37,224 nucleotides of DNA, taken from assembly GCF_001262505.1 (NCBI RefSeq), contig NZ_KQ410754.1:1-37224 (forward strand). Direction: 5' to 3'. Each line of letters begins with the position of its first letter. Position 1 is the first letter of the stretch. Shown one piece after another: positions 1-8,228 of this stretch. The notes under the pieces are model-generated. The model saw only the letters and a list, made by a program, of their open reading frames with translations, was not told the DNA's origin and searched no databases. The stretch comes from Shinella sp. SUS2. Its GTDB lineage: Bacteria > Pseudomonadota > Alphaproteobacteria > Rhizobiales > Rhizobiaceae. Position numbers and translations under genes: made by a program.

Positions 1-76
1 TCATAAGGAAAATGCCAGCCAAGCCAAAACCTTCAACTGAGTGCGAAAGAGAGATGCAGTATGAATGCAGATCGTT

Positions 77-280
77 CGCATAGAGGCAGACGCCGGTGCC
101 GTCCCAGAAGATCAGCTTGATCCGGTCCGTGCGCTTGGCACGGAAGACATAGACCGCACCGCTGAACGGATCGGCGCCCATCGTCTCGCGCACCAGCGCG
201 GCCAGCCCCTCCGCGCCTTTGCGGAAGTCCACCGGCTTTGTCGCCACCATGACCTTGACGGCGCCAGTCGGCCCGATCAC
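77..280 (-). pseudogene. tnpB: IS66 family TnpB (Orf2), 3'-truncated
   Basis: The reading frame starts at a GTG at 280 that overlaps the TGA of tnpA (shared GTGA), the usual translational coupling in IS66 elements. The first 68 residues match the IS66 Orf2 pattern, including the KPVDFRKGAEGLAALV stretch (about residues 15-30) and FWDGTGVCLYA (residues 58-68). The family then normally continues with a conserved lysine/arginine-rich stretch to about 115 residues. Here the similarity stops at about base 77; the frame stays open to the window edge with unrelated, AT-richer sequence. I infer a deletion or secondary insertion, so no working TnpB is expected. TnpC, the transposase proper, is not in the window. 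Confidence 0.8.
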
Positions 281-723
281 GACGTTGCCTTCAACGCACG
301 GATCACCGTCGCAACCGTCCTGGCGTCGGCGCCACGGCCGACCCGCATCGCAACGCCGTCGATCTCCAGCTCGATCACGCCGGCGTCTGGCGCGGCCTTC
401 CGCTTCCGCGTCGATCTCGCGCGCTTCCCCGACGGTTCAGGCTCCGGCGCCGCAATCACCGCCGGAACAAACAATGGCTCCGGTGCCGGCGCTCCCGCCA
501 ATGGCTGACGCGCGGCCCGACGCCAGGCGAACAACTGCTGCGGGGACAATGCATATCGCCGGGCCACTGCGCTCACGGTCTCGCCGGCATCGTAGCTTTC
601 CGCCACGATCCGAGCCTTCTCCTCCGGCAACCATTCGCGCCGCCGGCCGGAACCCGTGAAAACCTCGAACCGCCGCGCGGGCTCAGGATCGCTGGATTTA
701 AGCGTAAACTCTGAAATCGTCAT
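277..723 (-). CDS. tnpA: IS66 family accessory protein TnpA (Orf1)
   Basis: This 148-residue protein is the first ORF of an IS66-type insertion sequence. A helix-turn-helix of the transposase_8 type covers about residues 28-72, with the pattern REWLPEEKARIVAES, then VSAVARRYALSPQQLFAWRR. The tail is Ala/Pro/Lys rich and ends in a conserved block that reads IELEIDGVAMRVGRGADART. It overlaps the following tnpB by four bases. TnpA is an accessory DNA-binding protein in the family and acts with TnpB and TnpC. Because tnpB is truncated 200 bases downstream, the element is probably dead or dependent on other copies in the genome. Confidence 0.88.
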   Translation of the reverse strand: MTISEFTLKSSDPEPARRFEVFTGSGRRREWLPEEKARIVAESYDAGETVSAVARRYALSPQQLFAWRRAARQPLAGAPAPEPLFVPAVIAAPEPEPSGKRARSTRKRKAAPDAGVIELEIDGVAMRVGRGADARTVATVIRALKATS

Positions 724-774
724 GTGTCGAAGCCCTCAAAGGCTCCGAACATCGTCGCTCACGACCACGCGCGA

Positions 775-799
775 AAGGTGCCGCCGGAACAGCGCTTAC
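775..799 (-). repeat. Probable IS66 terminal inverted repeat
   Basis: Read on the minus strand from 799, the sequence begins GTAAGCGCTGTTCCGG, matching the GTAAGCG start typical of IS66-family terminal repeats. It lies 70-odd bases upstream of tnpA, where the left end belongs. The other end of the element is not in the window, so the repeat pair and the target duplication cannot be checked. Confidence 0.55.
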
Positions 800-1188
800 G
801 CTCAAACCACTTTCAGGCGTCATTTTGTAGGGCTATAGCGTAAGCGTAGTGATCATCACTATCGGTCGCGGCCCGCCAGTTTCCCCTACAGGAATAAGAC
901 CTTGCGGCACGAGACGCACCAGACGGTGTGCCCGCGCCTCTTCCCGGAAGCCGCGCCACACCAGCGGCCTCCCAAAAAGCGAAATTCCCTGAATATGCCG
1001 GCTGCCCCGATTCCCCGGGAATTTGCCGATTCGCACACCGTTTGATGGGCCTTTGCCGGCTTGCGCCCTCAATTTTTTTTCGGCCGGCCTCGAAAATGCC
1101 TTCTGCCTCCCCATTTTGTTCAACGGCGGTTCAGCTTGCCGGCGCTAAAAGTCGGACAACAGCACGTGGTACAGAAAGGAACGAGGAC
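800..1188. other. Intergenic region upstream of the RTX gene
   Basis: About 390 bases between the IS66 end and the RTX start. I see no convincing gene. It holds a 10-base sequence at 837-846 that is the exact inverted copy of 793-802 at the IS end, a run of eight T at about 1074-1081, and the ribosome binding site of the RTX gene. A 96-codon minus-strand frame crosses it but has no ribosome binding site and no recognisable domain. Confidence 0.5.
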
Positions 1189-2301
1189 ATGGCCTATGTA
1201 TACAAGGGCACGAATGGAGATGATTACGTCGTCCAGAACTCCCGCACCGAGGTGGAAATCTACACCTATGGCGGCGATGACGAAATCGTTCTGAACCGTA
1301 CCGACAGCCGGGGCGGCCTCAACTATGTGGAAGCCGGCAGCGGCAACGATCTCGTGCGCAACAGCTTCGAAGGCGGCAACGATATCTTCCTCGGCTCGGG
1401 CGACGACGTCTACAAGCACAGCGGCGCGGCCAAGGCCAGCGGTGAGTATGACAAGGTCAGCGGCGGCGACGGCAACGATCGGTTCGAAGTGAAGACCCTG
1501 TCCAGCGACTACTGGGGTGATAGCGGCAACGACACCTTCTACTCGGTCGGCTATCGCAACGCGTTCAACGGCGGTTCCGGCACCGACACGGTCAACTATT
1601 CGCTGCAGGATTCCTCCAGCGAGAAGGGTCGCGGCATCTATGTCGATCTCGACAAGGGCTTCGCGAAGGCCGTCGACGGACGCAACGAGGAACTGACGAG
1701 CATCGAAAACGCCACGGGCACCCGCTCCAATGACACGCTGATCGGCACCGGCGGCAACAACACGCTGCGCGGCGGCAACGGCAACGACCAGCTGGAAGGC
1801 CTCGGCGGCAACGACCGGCTCTATGGCGGCTCCGGCAAGGACATCCTCTACGGCGACAGCGGCAATGATGACCTTTACGGCGACAGCGGCAATGACCGGC
1901 TCTACGGCGGTTCGGGCAATGACGACCTTCTGGGCGGTTCGGGCAATGACCTGCTCGTCGGCGACAGCGGCAACGACTTCCTCGTCGGCGGCACCGGCGC
2001 CGATACGTTCCGCTTCATCAAGACATCCGACAGCAAGGTCGGCTCGCAGCGCGACGTGATCGACGACTTCAAGCCGGAGAGCGAAGACGACGTCATCGAC
2101 CTCAAGAGCATCGACGCCGACACCGGCCGAAGCGGTAACAACGCCTTCCACTTCATCGGAAAGAGTGCGTTTTCCGGTGAAGCGGGCGAGCTGCGTTATT
2201 CGGGCACGATCATCTCCGGTGACGTCAATGGCGACGGGCGGGCTGATTTCGAGATTGACGCCGGCCTCACACGCTACTATTCGAGCGACTTCCTGCTCTA
2301 A
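1189..2301 (+). CDS. RTX calcium-binding secreted protein
   Basis: The 370-residue product is a hemolysin-type (RTX) protein. The N-terminal half (1-180) contains scattered GG-GND motifs, and about ten tandem nonapeptides of the form GGxGxDxLx occupy residues 186-270. These bind calcium and fold into a parallel beta-roll. Residues 270-370 resemble the serralysin-type C-terminal region (DTFRF ... DVIDDFKPESEDDVIDL), and the protein ends in DFLL, a type I secretion signal-like tail. There is no N-terminal signal peptide, as expected for type I export. I chose the ATG at 1189 because AGGAACGAGG lies just upstream; the frame is open further 5' but that part has no matching features. No protease motif HExxH and no type I exporter genes are nearby, so its function (adhesin, matrix protein or other) is unknown. 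Confidence 0.88.
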   Translation: MAYVYKGTNGDDYVVQNSRTEVEIYTYGGDDEIVLNRTDSRGGLNYVEAGSGNDLVRNSFEGGNDIFLGSGDDVYKHSGAAKASGEYDKVSGGDGNDRFEVKTLSSDYWGDSGNDTFYSVGYRNAFNGGSGTDTVNYSLQDSSSEKGRGIYVDLDKGFAKAVDGRNEELTSIENATGTRSNDTLIGTGGNNTLRGGNGNDQLEGLGGNDRLYGGSGKDILYGDSGNDDLYGDSGNDRLYGGSGNDDLLGGSGNDLLVGDSGNDFLVGGTGADTFRFIKTSDSKVGSQRDVIDDFKPESEDDVIDLKSIDADTGRSGNNAFHFIGKSAFSGEAGELRYSGTIISGDVNGDGRADFEIDAGLTRYYSSDFLL

Positions 2302-2339
2302 GCTCCGCCCCTGGCACAGGGGGCGCTCCCGAGCTTGTC

Positions 2340-2376
2340 ATGCCGCACGCGCCAGCAACGCGTGCGGCATTTCTGT
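2340..2376 (+). terminator. Rho-independent terminator after the RTX gene
   Basis: A perfect 12-bp stem (ATGCCGCACGCG, 7-base loop, complementary arm 2359-2370) is followed by TTCTGTTT. It lies between the convergent RTX and MerR genes and may serve both. Confidence 0.85.
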
Positions 2377-2377
2377 T

Positions 2378-3313
2378 TCAGGGCCGCGCGGACGGCAGCG
2401 CATGCAGCGCCGCGTTCAACCAGCTCCATGCCTTGTCCGATGCAGCCGTATCGACGTCCCCGCGCAGGACGGCGAGCAGCTGCCGGTAGCGGCCCATGCG
2501 GCCAGACTGGTTGTCATACTGGGCAAAGTGCCAGTCGAGAAACGCCCCGTCGGGTACGCGGCCCATTGCCCGCGCCGATTCGATGAGCCAGGCGGACGCG
2601 ATCGCCTGCCCTTCCCTGCCGGTTGGCGGCTGATTCGCGGCGATCGCCGCCTGGATGGCCTCATAGGCGCGCAGCGAAGCCTCCCGATACGCATCCGAAT
2701 CAAGGGCGCCGTTCCAGAACGCAGCCATCTGCGCCTGCAACTGGCGACCGAAATCCTCGTCTTCGAGCATGCCTGCAAGATCCGTCCAGGCCACGACCTG
2801 CTCCGGCGTCGGATCGTCGGGCAGTTCCGGAACGCTCGTTTCGATCATGCGCTGGCGCCATTGCGCATCCATCTTCGCGCTGTCGGCGATTCGATCGACG
2901 AATCGCTCGACAAGGGCCTGCATCTGTCTGTTGCTCACATTCGCCATGGTCCAAAGCCTCCTCAGGTCATCATCGGCGGGATTGGGCAGACGAAGTGTTG
3001 CACGAAGCACGGCGGCCATGCGCCGTTTGGCTGATATCTCCGCCTCGAGAACATCGAGCCGGGCGCTCAGCACATCCGACAGGGTCAGCCGGCGGGCAAG
3101 CAACCGCGCGATGGCGGCAAGGCCGACGCCCGCTTCGCGCAGGGCGCGAATGAGGTCGAGCCGGGCGACATCCGCCTCGCTGTAGATCCGGTAATTGCCG
3201 GCCGAGCGATCGCTTGGCGGCAGGAGACCCTTGTCGGAATAGTAGCGGATGCGGCGGACGGATTGCCCCGAAAGCCGCGCCAGTTCACCGATCGTGTAAA
3301 ACTTCGTTCCCAT
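2378..3313 (-). CDS. MerR family transcriptional regulator
   Basis: The 311-residue protein begins with a MerR winged-helix domain (residues 4-72): YTIGELARLSGQSVRRIRYY, then the wing GLLPPSDRSAGNYRIYSEADV. A coiled dimerisation helix follows at about 75-115. The remaining 190 residues form an effector-type domain without the cysteines of metal-responsive MerR proteins, so an organic ligand is more likely. MerR proteins bind between a widely spaced -35 and -10 and untwist the DNA to activate. AGGACT precedes the start codon. It is not in an obvious operon: a terminator separates it from the upstream caspase gene on the same strand. The target genes are unknown. Confidence 0.85.
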   Translation of the reverse strand: MGTKFYTIGELARLSGQSVRRIRYYSDKGLLPPSDRSAGNYRIYSEADVARLDLIRALREAGVGLAAIARLLARRLTLSDVLSARLDVLEAEISAKRRMAAVLRATLRLPNPADDDLRRLWTMANVSNRQMQALVERFVDRIADSAKMDAQWRQRMIETSVPELPDDPTPEQVVAWTDLAGMLEDEDFGRQLQAQMAAFWNGALDSDAYREASLRAYEAIQAAIAANQPPTGREGQAIASAWLIESARAMGRVPDGAFLDWHFAQYDNQSGRMGRYRQLLAVLRGDVDTAASDKAWSWLNAALHALPSARP

Positions 3314-3384
3314 GGCAGTCCTATTGCGGCCTCCACCCGGTGGAGGGTCAACGGCGTTTCCTTAAATGATTTTTCCCGCCAAAC

Positions 3385-3421
3385 GAAAACCGCCAGCGCC
3401 CTTTCGGGCACTGACGGTTTT
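3385..3421 (-). terminator. Terminator of the caspase-like gene
   Basis: On the minus strand, AAAACCGTCAGTGCC pairs with GGCGCTGGCGGTTTT around a CGAAAG loop, with a T-rich tail. It follows the stop at 3450 and precedes the merR start, separating the two units. Confidence 0.8.
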
Positions 3422-3449
3422 CTTTCCGGATGCTGGGCCGGCGCTGTGT

Positions 3450-6400
3450 TTACGTGCGGGCGGCCAGACGGTCGATCGCGTTCTGCGTCGAGGTGCCGAA
3501 GTCGCCGTCGATCGGGCCGCTATAGTAGCCGCGATCCCTGAGGATCTGCTGGAACTCCTTGCGGAACTGCGGCGTGAAGTTCGCCGGCGAGCCCTTGAGT
3601 TCCTGCAGCTTGCCCTGGTCGCCGCCCTCGACGCTGGCGGCGGCCCAGCGGGCGGCCTCCTTGGCGTTGGCGCGGGTGCCGAGGCCCTGGTCGTAGAGGC
3701 GGGAGAGATTGCCCATGGCATAGGTGTTGCCGCCATTGGCCGCCTTCTCGTACCAGTCGCGTGCCTGGGCATAGTCCTGCTTCACGCCGTTGCCGACGTC
3801 GTAGAGCCAGCCGATCGAGGCCATCGAATAGTAGTCGTTGAAGGCCGCGGCCTTCTCGTACCACTTGCGCGCCTCGGCATAGTCGACCGCGACGCCGAGG
3901 CCGGACTGATAGGCATAGCCGACAGAAGACATCGCGTTGACGTCACCGCCCTCGGCACCCTTCACGTACCAGTCGAGCGAGGCGTTGTAGTCGCGCGCCG
4001 TACCGAGGCCTTCGCGGTAGAACCAGCCCATGGTGGCCTGTGCATTGGCATAACCCTGTTCGGCCGCCTTGCGATACCACTTGATGGCCTCTTCATAGTC
4101 CTTGCGCGTGCCGTTGTAGCCTTCGCGGTAGAGCCAGCCGAGCGAGGCCTGGGCATAGGGGTTGCCGGCATTCGAGGCCTGCTCGAACATGCGCGTGCCC
4201 TTGGCCATGTCGACCGGGCCGTCCGTGCCGTAGATCGAATACCAGGCAAGGTTGGTCAGCGCATAGAGGTTCCCCTCGTCGGCAGCCTTCTGGTAGTGCT
4301 CGCGCGCCTTCGGGAAGTTCTTTGCCGCGTCGTGGGCACGACCCAGCATGTTGCGGATCGAGTTGTCCGACGGGGAGGCATTGAGCGCCGCCTCGCAGAC
4401 CGGGATCGCACGGCCGTAGTCGATCTGCGCGAAGAGCTTTCCGAGGAAGCCCGGGCGCAGGTTCGGTTCGCCGGCAAGTTCATAGCACTGGTCGGCGTCC
4501 GAACCGCTGAGGGTCACCGTCGACTGGCTGTTGTCGGTGGTGGTCGTGTTGGTGTTCGTCAGCGAGCTGCTGTCGTTGCGGCCGGTGGCCAGCTTGTCGA
4601 TGGCAGCGAGCGTCGCGGCGCCGAACTCACCATCGGAGGAACCGCTGTAGTAGCCGCGCTCCTTCAGGAGGTTCTGCATTTCCTTGCGGAAGGCGACCGT
4701 GAAGTTGCCCGGGTTGTCCTTTAGCTCCTTCAGCTTGTTGGCGTCGCCGCTTTCGACCGAGGCAGCGGCCCAGCGGACGGCCTCCTTGGCATCGGCCGGT
4801 GTGCCGAGGCCCTGGTCGTAGAGGCGAGACAGGTTGCCCATGGCATAGGCGCTGCCGGCATTGGCGGCCTTTTCATACCAGTAGCGGGCTTCGACATAGT
4901 CCTGCTTCACGCCGTTGCCGACGTCATAGAGCCAGGCGAGCGAGGCCATCGAGTAGGAATCGCCGATATTGGCGGCCTTCTCGTACCAGACCTTGGCTTC
5001 GGCATAGTTCTGCGACGTGCCGAGGCCGTTCTGGTAGGCCCAGCCGAGCGAGGACATGGCGTTGGCGTCGCCGGCGTCCGCCGCCTTGCGATACCAGTTG
5101 AGCGACTGGACGTAATCCTGCGAGACGCCGAGGCCCTCGCGGTAGAACCAGCCCATGGTGGCCATGGCGTTGGCATAGCCCTGGTTGGCCGACTGCTGAT
5201 ACCACTTCACCGCCTCGTTATAGTCCTGGCGGGTGCCGCCATAACCTTCGCGGTAGAGCCAGCCGAGCGAGGCCTGGGCGTAGGAATTGCCGGCCGTCGA
5301 AGCCTTTTCGAACATCGACAGGCCTTTGGCGACATCGACCGGGCCATCCGTGCCGTAGACCGAGAACCAGGCGAGGTTCGTCAGGGCATACATGTTGCCG
5401 AGCTCGATCGCCTTCTCGTAGTTGCGGCGGGCTTCGACATAGTTGCGGTCGGCGTCATGCGCGCGGCCGAGCAGGTTGACGAGCATGCCGTCGGACGGGT
5501 TCTCGTTGACGGCCTGCGCGCAGGCGGCGAGTGCCCGCTTGGCATCGATCTTCAGGAAGTTGACACCCATGAAGCCGGGCAGCGACTGCGGCTCGCCGGC
5601 AAGAAGGAAACAGTCGCGCGAGGCGGGTGTTTCCTTGCCGGCCACGTTGACGCTCAGGCCTTTTTTGGGCTCCAGCGCGGCAATCAGCGTTTCGGCGTCG
5701 CTGCGATGGCGGCTATCGGGATAACGCTCGATGAAGCGCTGCAGGGCGGCGGCGTCCGTTGATTCCTTCAGGGCCTCCCATGCGATGCCGGCCGCATCCT
5801 GCCCATCGTTCTGGGTGGCCTCCTTGAGGCTGGCGAGCTTCTTTTCCGCCAGCATCTTGTAGACCGGATCCTTGCCGTGCTTTTCGATGAAGGCGTTGAT
5901 CAGGTCTTCGTCGGCGAGGTCGCGGATGTTCTGCCAGTCGGCAGCCGCTTCGGACTGGCCGTTGGGCGAGATCTCCTGCGTGTTGCCGCTGTTGGTGACG
6001 TTGATATTCACTTCCTTGATGTTCAGGAAGATCTGCGCGCCGCCGAGCGAACCATAGACGAAGGGTTCCTGCTCGCGGTTGGTGGCTTCCACCACCTCGT
6101 CGCGCACCTTGCCGAGCGCGATGCGCACGTCGAGGCCCGGTTCCGTCAGGTATTTCGAAAGCGCGGTGGCAAACGGGCTGTTCTTGCCCTCGCCGTCCAG
6201 CGCCACCGTGCCGGCCTTGGAGGCGAAGGCGATCAGCGTGTCGGCCGATTCGGGCTCGACCCGGGCAAGGCCGCGCGTGACGGCGCGGGTGCCGATCGAG
6301 CGCGTCATCGAGGCGGAGAACGGGTTGTTGCGGCAAGCATCGAGGATGAAGAGCTTGAGCTTCTTGGCGCCCTCCAGCGAGCGCTGCACGCGGTCGATGG

Positions 6401-6797
6401 CGACGCTCTCGTCCTCGACGTCGCGGTCGCTCTTCAGCGCTGCATCGACGGGGATCAGGTAGTTGATCCCGTTCATCTCCATGGCGTGGCCGGAGTAGTA
6501 GACCACGGCCATGTCCGCATCGACGGACTCGTCCTCGAACTCGCGCAGCGCCTTCACCATGGCGGAGCGGTCGAGATCCAGAACGGTCTTGACGGAATCG
6601 AAGCCTGCGCTCTCGAACGAGGCGCGCATCAGCTCCACATCGTTCGCAGGATTGTTGAGCTGGGCGGTCTCTTCGTATTTCTGATTGCCTATCAGCAGTG
6701 CAACGCGCTTCGCCTCTGCGGCGTTCGCGTTGAACACGACGACAGCAATCGAGACGAAGAGGACCGGCGCCCAGCGTCTCTGTATTTGCTTTCTCAT
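3450..6797 (-). CDS. Exported caspase-like (peptidase C14) protein with two Sel1/PG-binding-like modules
   Basis: The product is 1115 residues from the ATG at 6797, which follows GGAGGGAAGGGC. Residues 1-28 look like a signal peptide (ANAAEA cleavage region). Residues 30-260 form a caspase/metacaspase-like domain, with the His in VVYYSGHAM (H104) and the Cys in LFILDACRNNP (C155), so both catalytic residues are present. After a linker (260-395), residues 396-738 carry a TPR-like start, six Sel1 repeats of about 36 residues and an end that resembles a peptidoglycan-binding domain (RGYYSG..DG.FG..T..AID). A Ser/Thr-rich linker (741-768) leads to a second copy of the whole module at 771-1115. 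Caspase-Sel1 fusions occur in rhizobia. The periplasmic location and partners are inferred and the substrate is unknown. It appears monocistronic. Confidence 0.9.
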   Translation of the reverse strand: MRKQIQRRWAPVLFVSIAVVVFNANAAEAKRVALLIGNQKYEETAQLNNPANDVELMRASFESAGFDSVKTVLDLDRSAMVKALREFEDESVDADMAVVYYSGHAMEMNGINYLIPVDAALKSDRDVEDESVAIDRVQRSLEGAKKLKLFILDACRNNPFSASMTRSIGTRAVTRGLARVEPESADTLIAFASKAGTVALDGEGKNSPFATALSKYLTEPGLDVRIALGKVRDEVVEATNREQEPFVYGSLGGAQIFLNIKEVNINVTNSGNTQEISPNGQSEAAADWQNIRDLADEDLINAFIEKHGKDPVYKMLAEKKLASLKEATQNDGQDAAGIAWEALKESTDAAALQRFIERYPDSRHRSDAETLIAALEPKKGLSVNVAGKETPASRDCFLLAGEPQSLPGFMGVNFLKIDAKRALAACAQAVNENPSDGMLVNLLGRAHDADRNYVEARRNYEKAIELGNMYALTNLAWFSVYGTDGPVDVAKGLSMFEKASTAGNSYAQASLGWLYREGYGGTRQDYNEAVKWYQQSANQGYANAMATMGWFYREGLGVSQDYVQSLNWYRKAADAGDANAMSSLGWAYQNGLGTSQNYAEAKVWYEKAANIGDSYSMASLAWLYDVGNGVKQDYVEARYWYEKAANAGSAYAMGNLSRLYDQGLGTPADAKEAVRWAAASVESGDANKLKELKDNPGNFTVAFRKEMQNLLKERGYYSGSSDGEFGAATLAAIDKLATGRNDSSSLTNTNTTTTDNSQSTVTLSGSDADQCYELAGEPNLRPGFLGKLFAQIDYGRAIPVCEAALNASPSDNSIRNMLGRAHDAAKNFPKAREHYQKAADEGNLYALTNLAWYSIYGTDGPVDMAKGTRMFEQASNAGNPYAQASLGWLYREGYNGTRKDYEEAIKWYRKAAEQGYANAQATMGWFYREGLGTARDYNASLDWYVKGAEGGDVNAMSSVGYAYQSGLGVAVDYAEARKWYEKAAAFNDYYSMASIGWLYDVGNGVKQDYAQARDWYEKAANGGNTYAMGNLSRLYDQGLGTRANAKEAARWAAASVEGGDQGKLQELKGSPANFTPQFRKEFQQILRDRGYYSGPIDGDFGTSTQNAIDRLAART
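3453..4487 (-). repeat. Second copy of the intragenic Sel1/PG-binding-like module
   Basis: This encodes residues 771-1115 of the caspase-like protein. It aligns over its whole length with residues 396-738 at an offset of 375 residues and shares stretches such as YALTNLAW, YAQASLGWLYREGY and YDVGNGVKQDY. Confidence 0.9.
4584..5612 (-). repeat. First copy of the intragenic Sel1/PG-binding-like module
   Basis: This encodes residues 396-738 of the caspase-like protein. Like copy two, it opens with a Cys followed by LAGEP and ends in a GYYSG..DG.FG motif, so the duplicated unit has sharp matching borders. Confidence 0.9.
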
Positions 6798-6894
6798 GCC
6801 CTTCCCTCCGGCATTATTGCCGAGAGTATTACGTATGGCCCCCACCGTTTCAATGTGCGGGCGGCCGGATTTTTTTGGTCCGGCCGCCGAAAGG

Positions 6895-8016
6895 TCACGC
6901 TGCGGCGATCTCGACCCAGCGGCTTTCGCGGAAAGATTGCGCCATGGCATGCACCGACTTCTCGATGCGCAGGCCGTGGTTGAAGTCGATGGAATGCGAG
7001 GCCATGCCCGCGATGGCGGCAATCAGCTCGCGGCACTCGATGATCTTGAGATCGTTGAAGCCTAGGCCATGGCCGGGGGCCGGAATGAACCGGTCATAGG
7101 GCTTGTGGTGCGGGGCCGTCAGGATTGTGGAAAAGCCCTGCTCGGTCGCGCGACCGTCCACCGTATAGAGCTGGAACTCGTTCATGCGCTCCTGGTCGAA
7201 AAGGATCGACCCCTTCGAACCGTAGATCTGCAGCGCGATGCGGCCCTTGCGTCCCCAGGCCGAGCGGTTGGCCATCAGCACGCCGGAAATGCCGCCGGGA
7301 AGGCGCATCAGCACGCTGGCGATATCGTGGTTCTCCACGGCGCGGCGGCCGCCCTCCTTGAGCGGACGGTCGGCATAGGGCTTTGCCAGCGAGGCGATCA
7401 CCGCCTCGACATGGCCGAACAGGCTCCAGAGCAGCGAAAGCGGGTGCACGGAAAAATCGTCGAGCGCGCCATACCCGGACGAAGCCTCGCTTTTCCAGTA
7501 GAACGGCGCCTCGGGATCCGCCATGAAATCCTCGTCCATCTCGACGCGGACATGGTTCACCGTGCCGATCACACCTTCGTCGATGAGCGAGCGGATGTGC
7601 CGCAGGACCGGGTTCTGGATATAGTTGTAGCCCATGACCGCGACCTTGCCGGAAGAACGCTGGGCGGCAAGCATGCGCTCGGCATCGGCCAGCGCCGGCG
7701 CCATCGGCTTTTCGCACCAGACGTGTTTTCCCGCTTCCAGCGCGGCGATCGCCATCTCTGCGTGGAACTGGTTCGGCGTCGTCACCGAGATCACGTCGAC
7801 TTCGGGATCGGCAAGCAGCGCGCGCCAGTCGGCAGTGGATTTCGCAAAGCCGAATTCGCGGGCGCGGCTGGCGGCAAGCTCCGCATTGGCTTCCGCCAGA
7901 TGCACGAGACGCGGGCGCTCAACATCGCCGAAGACCGCGCTGACATTGTTCCAAGCGAGCGCATGGCACTTGCCCATGTAGCCGGTACCGATCAGTCCTA
8001 TTCCCAAGGCCTTCAT
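6895..8016 (-). CDS. Gfo/Idh/MocA family oxidoreductase, iol-linked
   Basis: The 373-residue protein is an NAD(P)-dependent sugar or cyclitol dehydrogenase. The Rossmann nucleotide-binding motif is GLIGTGYMGK (residues 7-16), the catalytic lysine is in CEKP (K103), and ALDDFSVHPL carries the acid/His pair. The start at 8016 follows GGAGGAG. It is divergent from iolR with about 210 bases between them, so the two probably share control. In Sinorhizobium a homologous gene sits in the same place beside iolRCDEB. A role on scyllo-inositol or another inositol isomer is plausible, but the substrate cannot be read from the sequence. It is not confidently IolG/IdhA, which usually maps elsewhere in these genomes. 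Confidence 0.87.
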   Translation of the reverse strand: MKALGIGLIGTGYMGKCHALAWNNVSAVFGDVERPRLVHLAEANAELAASRAREFGFAKSTADWRALLADPEVDVISVTTPNQFHAEMAIAALEAGKHVWCEKPMAPALADAERMLAAQRSSGKVAVMGYNYIQNPVLRHIRSLIDEGVIGTVNHVRVEMDEDFMADPEAPFYWKSEASSGYGALDDFSVHPLSLLWSLFGHVEAVIASLAKPYADRPLKEGGRRAVENHDIASVLMRLPGGISGVLMANRSAWGRKGRIALQIYGSKGSILFDQERMNEFQLYTVDGRATEQGFSTILTAPHHKPYDRFIPAPGHGLGFNDLKIIECRELIAAIAGMASHSIDFNHGLRIEKSVHAMAQSFRESRWVEIAAA

Positions 8017-8176
8017 GCCGTCTCCTCCACCTGCCGGGGTTGCCTTTCCACGCGAATGCGGCCGCAAAACCGTTACGCATTCGCGCCGGATTTGCTCTAT
8101 ATCTCGCCGCATGGCGTCTTCGGCTCCATGCATAGCGGGAAAGATTTGGAACGAAAACTATCCTTTCCGGAAATAT

Positions 8177-8190
8177 GGAATATTTATTTC
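8177..8190 (+). promoter_or_regulatory. Candidate IolR operator at the iolR/oxidoreductase promoters
   Basis: The sequence is GGAA-TATTTA-TTTC, one base off the GGAA-N6-TTCC palindrome I recall being described for IolR of Sinorhizobium. It lies 39 bases upstream of the iolR start in the divergent region, consistent with autoregulation. Confidence 0.55.
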
Positions 8191-8228
8191 GTTTGTCGCA
8201 GAATGGCCGCACGAGGGAGGATAGAACC

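Noticed and set aside
833..1123. 96-codon minus-strand frame upstream of the RTX gene
   Set aside because: No ribosome binding site and no recognisable domain, and it covers the expected RTX leader.
928..1188. Longer N-terminus for the RTX protein
   Set aside because: The extra 87 residues have no family match and the strong ribosome site is at 1180-1187.
1120..2151. Long minus-strand frame (343 codons) opposite the RTX gene
   Set aside because: It is the mirror of the GGxGxDxxx repeats and has low-complexity Val/Ala sequence, no ribosome site and no domain.
3366..4724. Long plus-strand frame (452 codons) opposite the caspase gene
   Set aside because: Antisense shadow of the Sel1 repeats in GC-rich DNA; repetitive and without a start signal.
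6895..8016. Naming the oxidoreductase idhA/iolG
   Set aside because: The family match is clear but nothing visible fixes myo-inositol as substrate, and in relatives idhA lies elsewhere.
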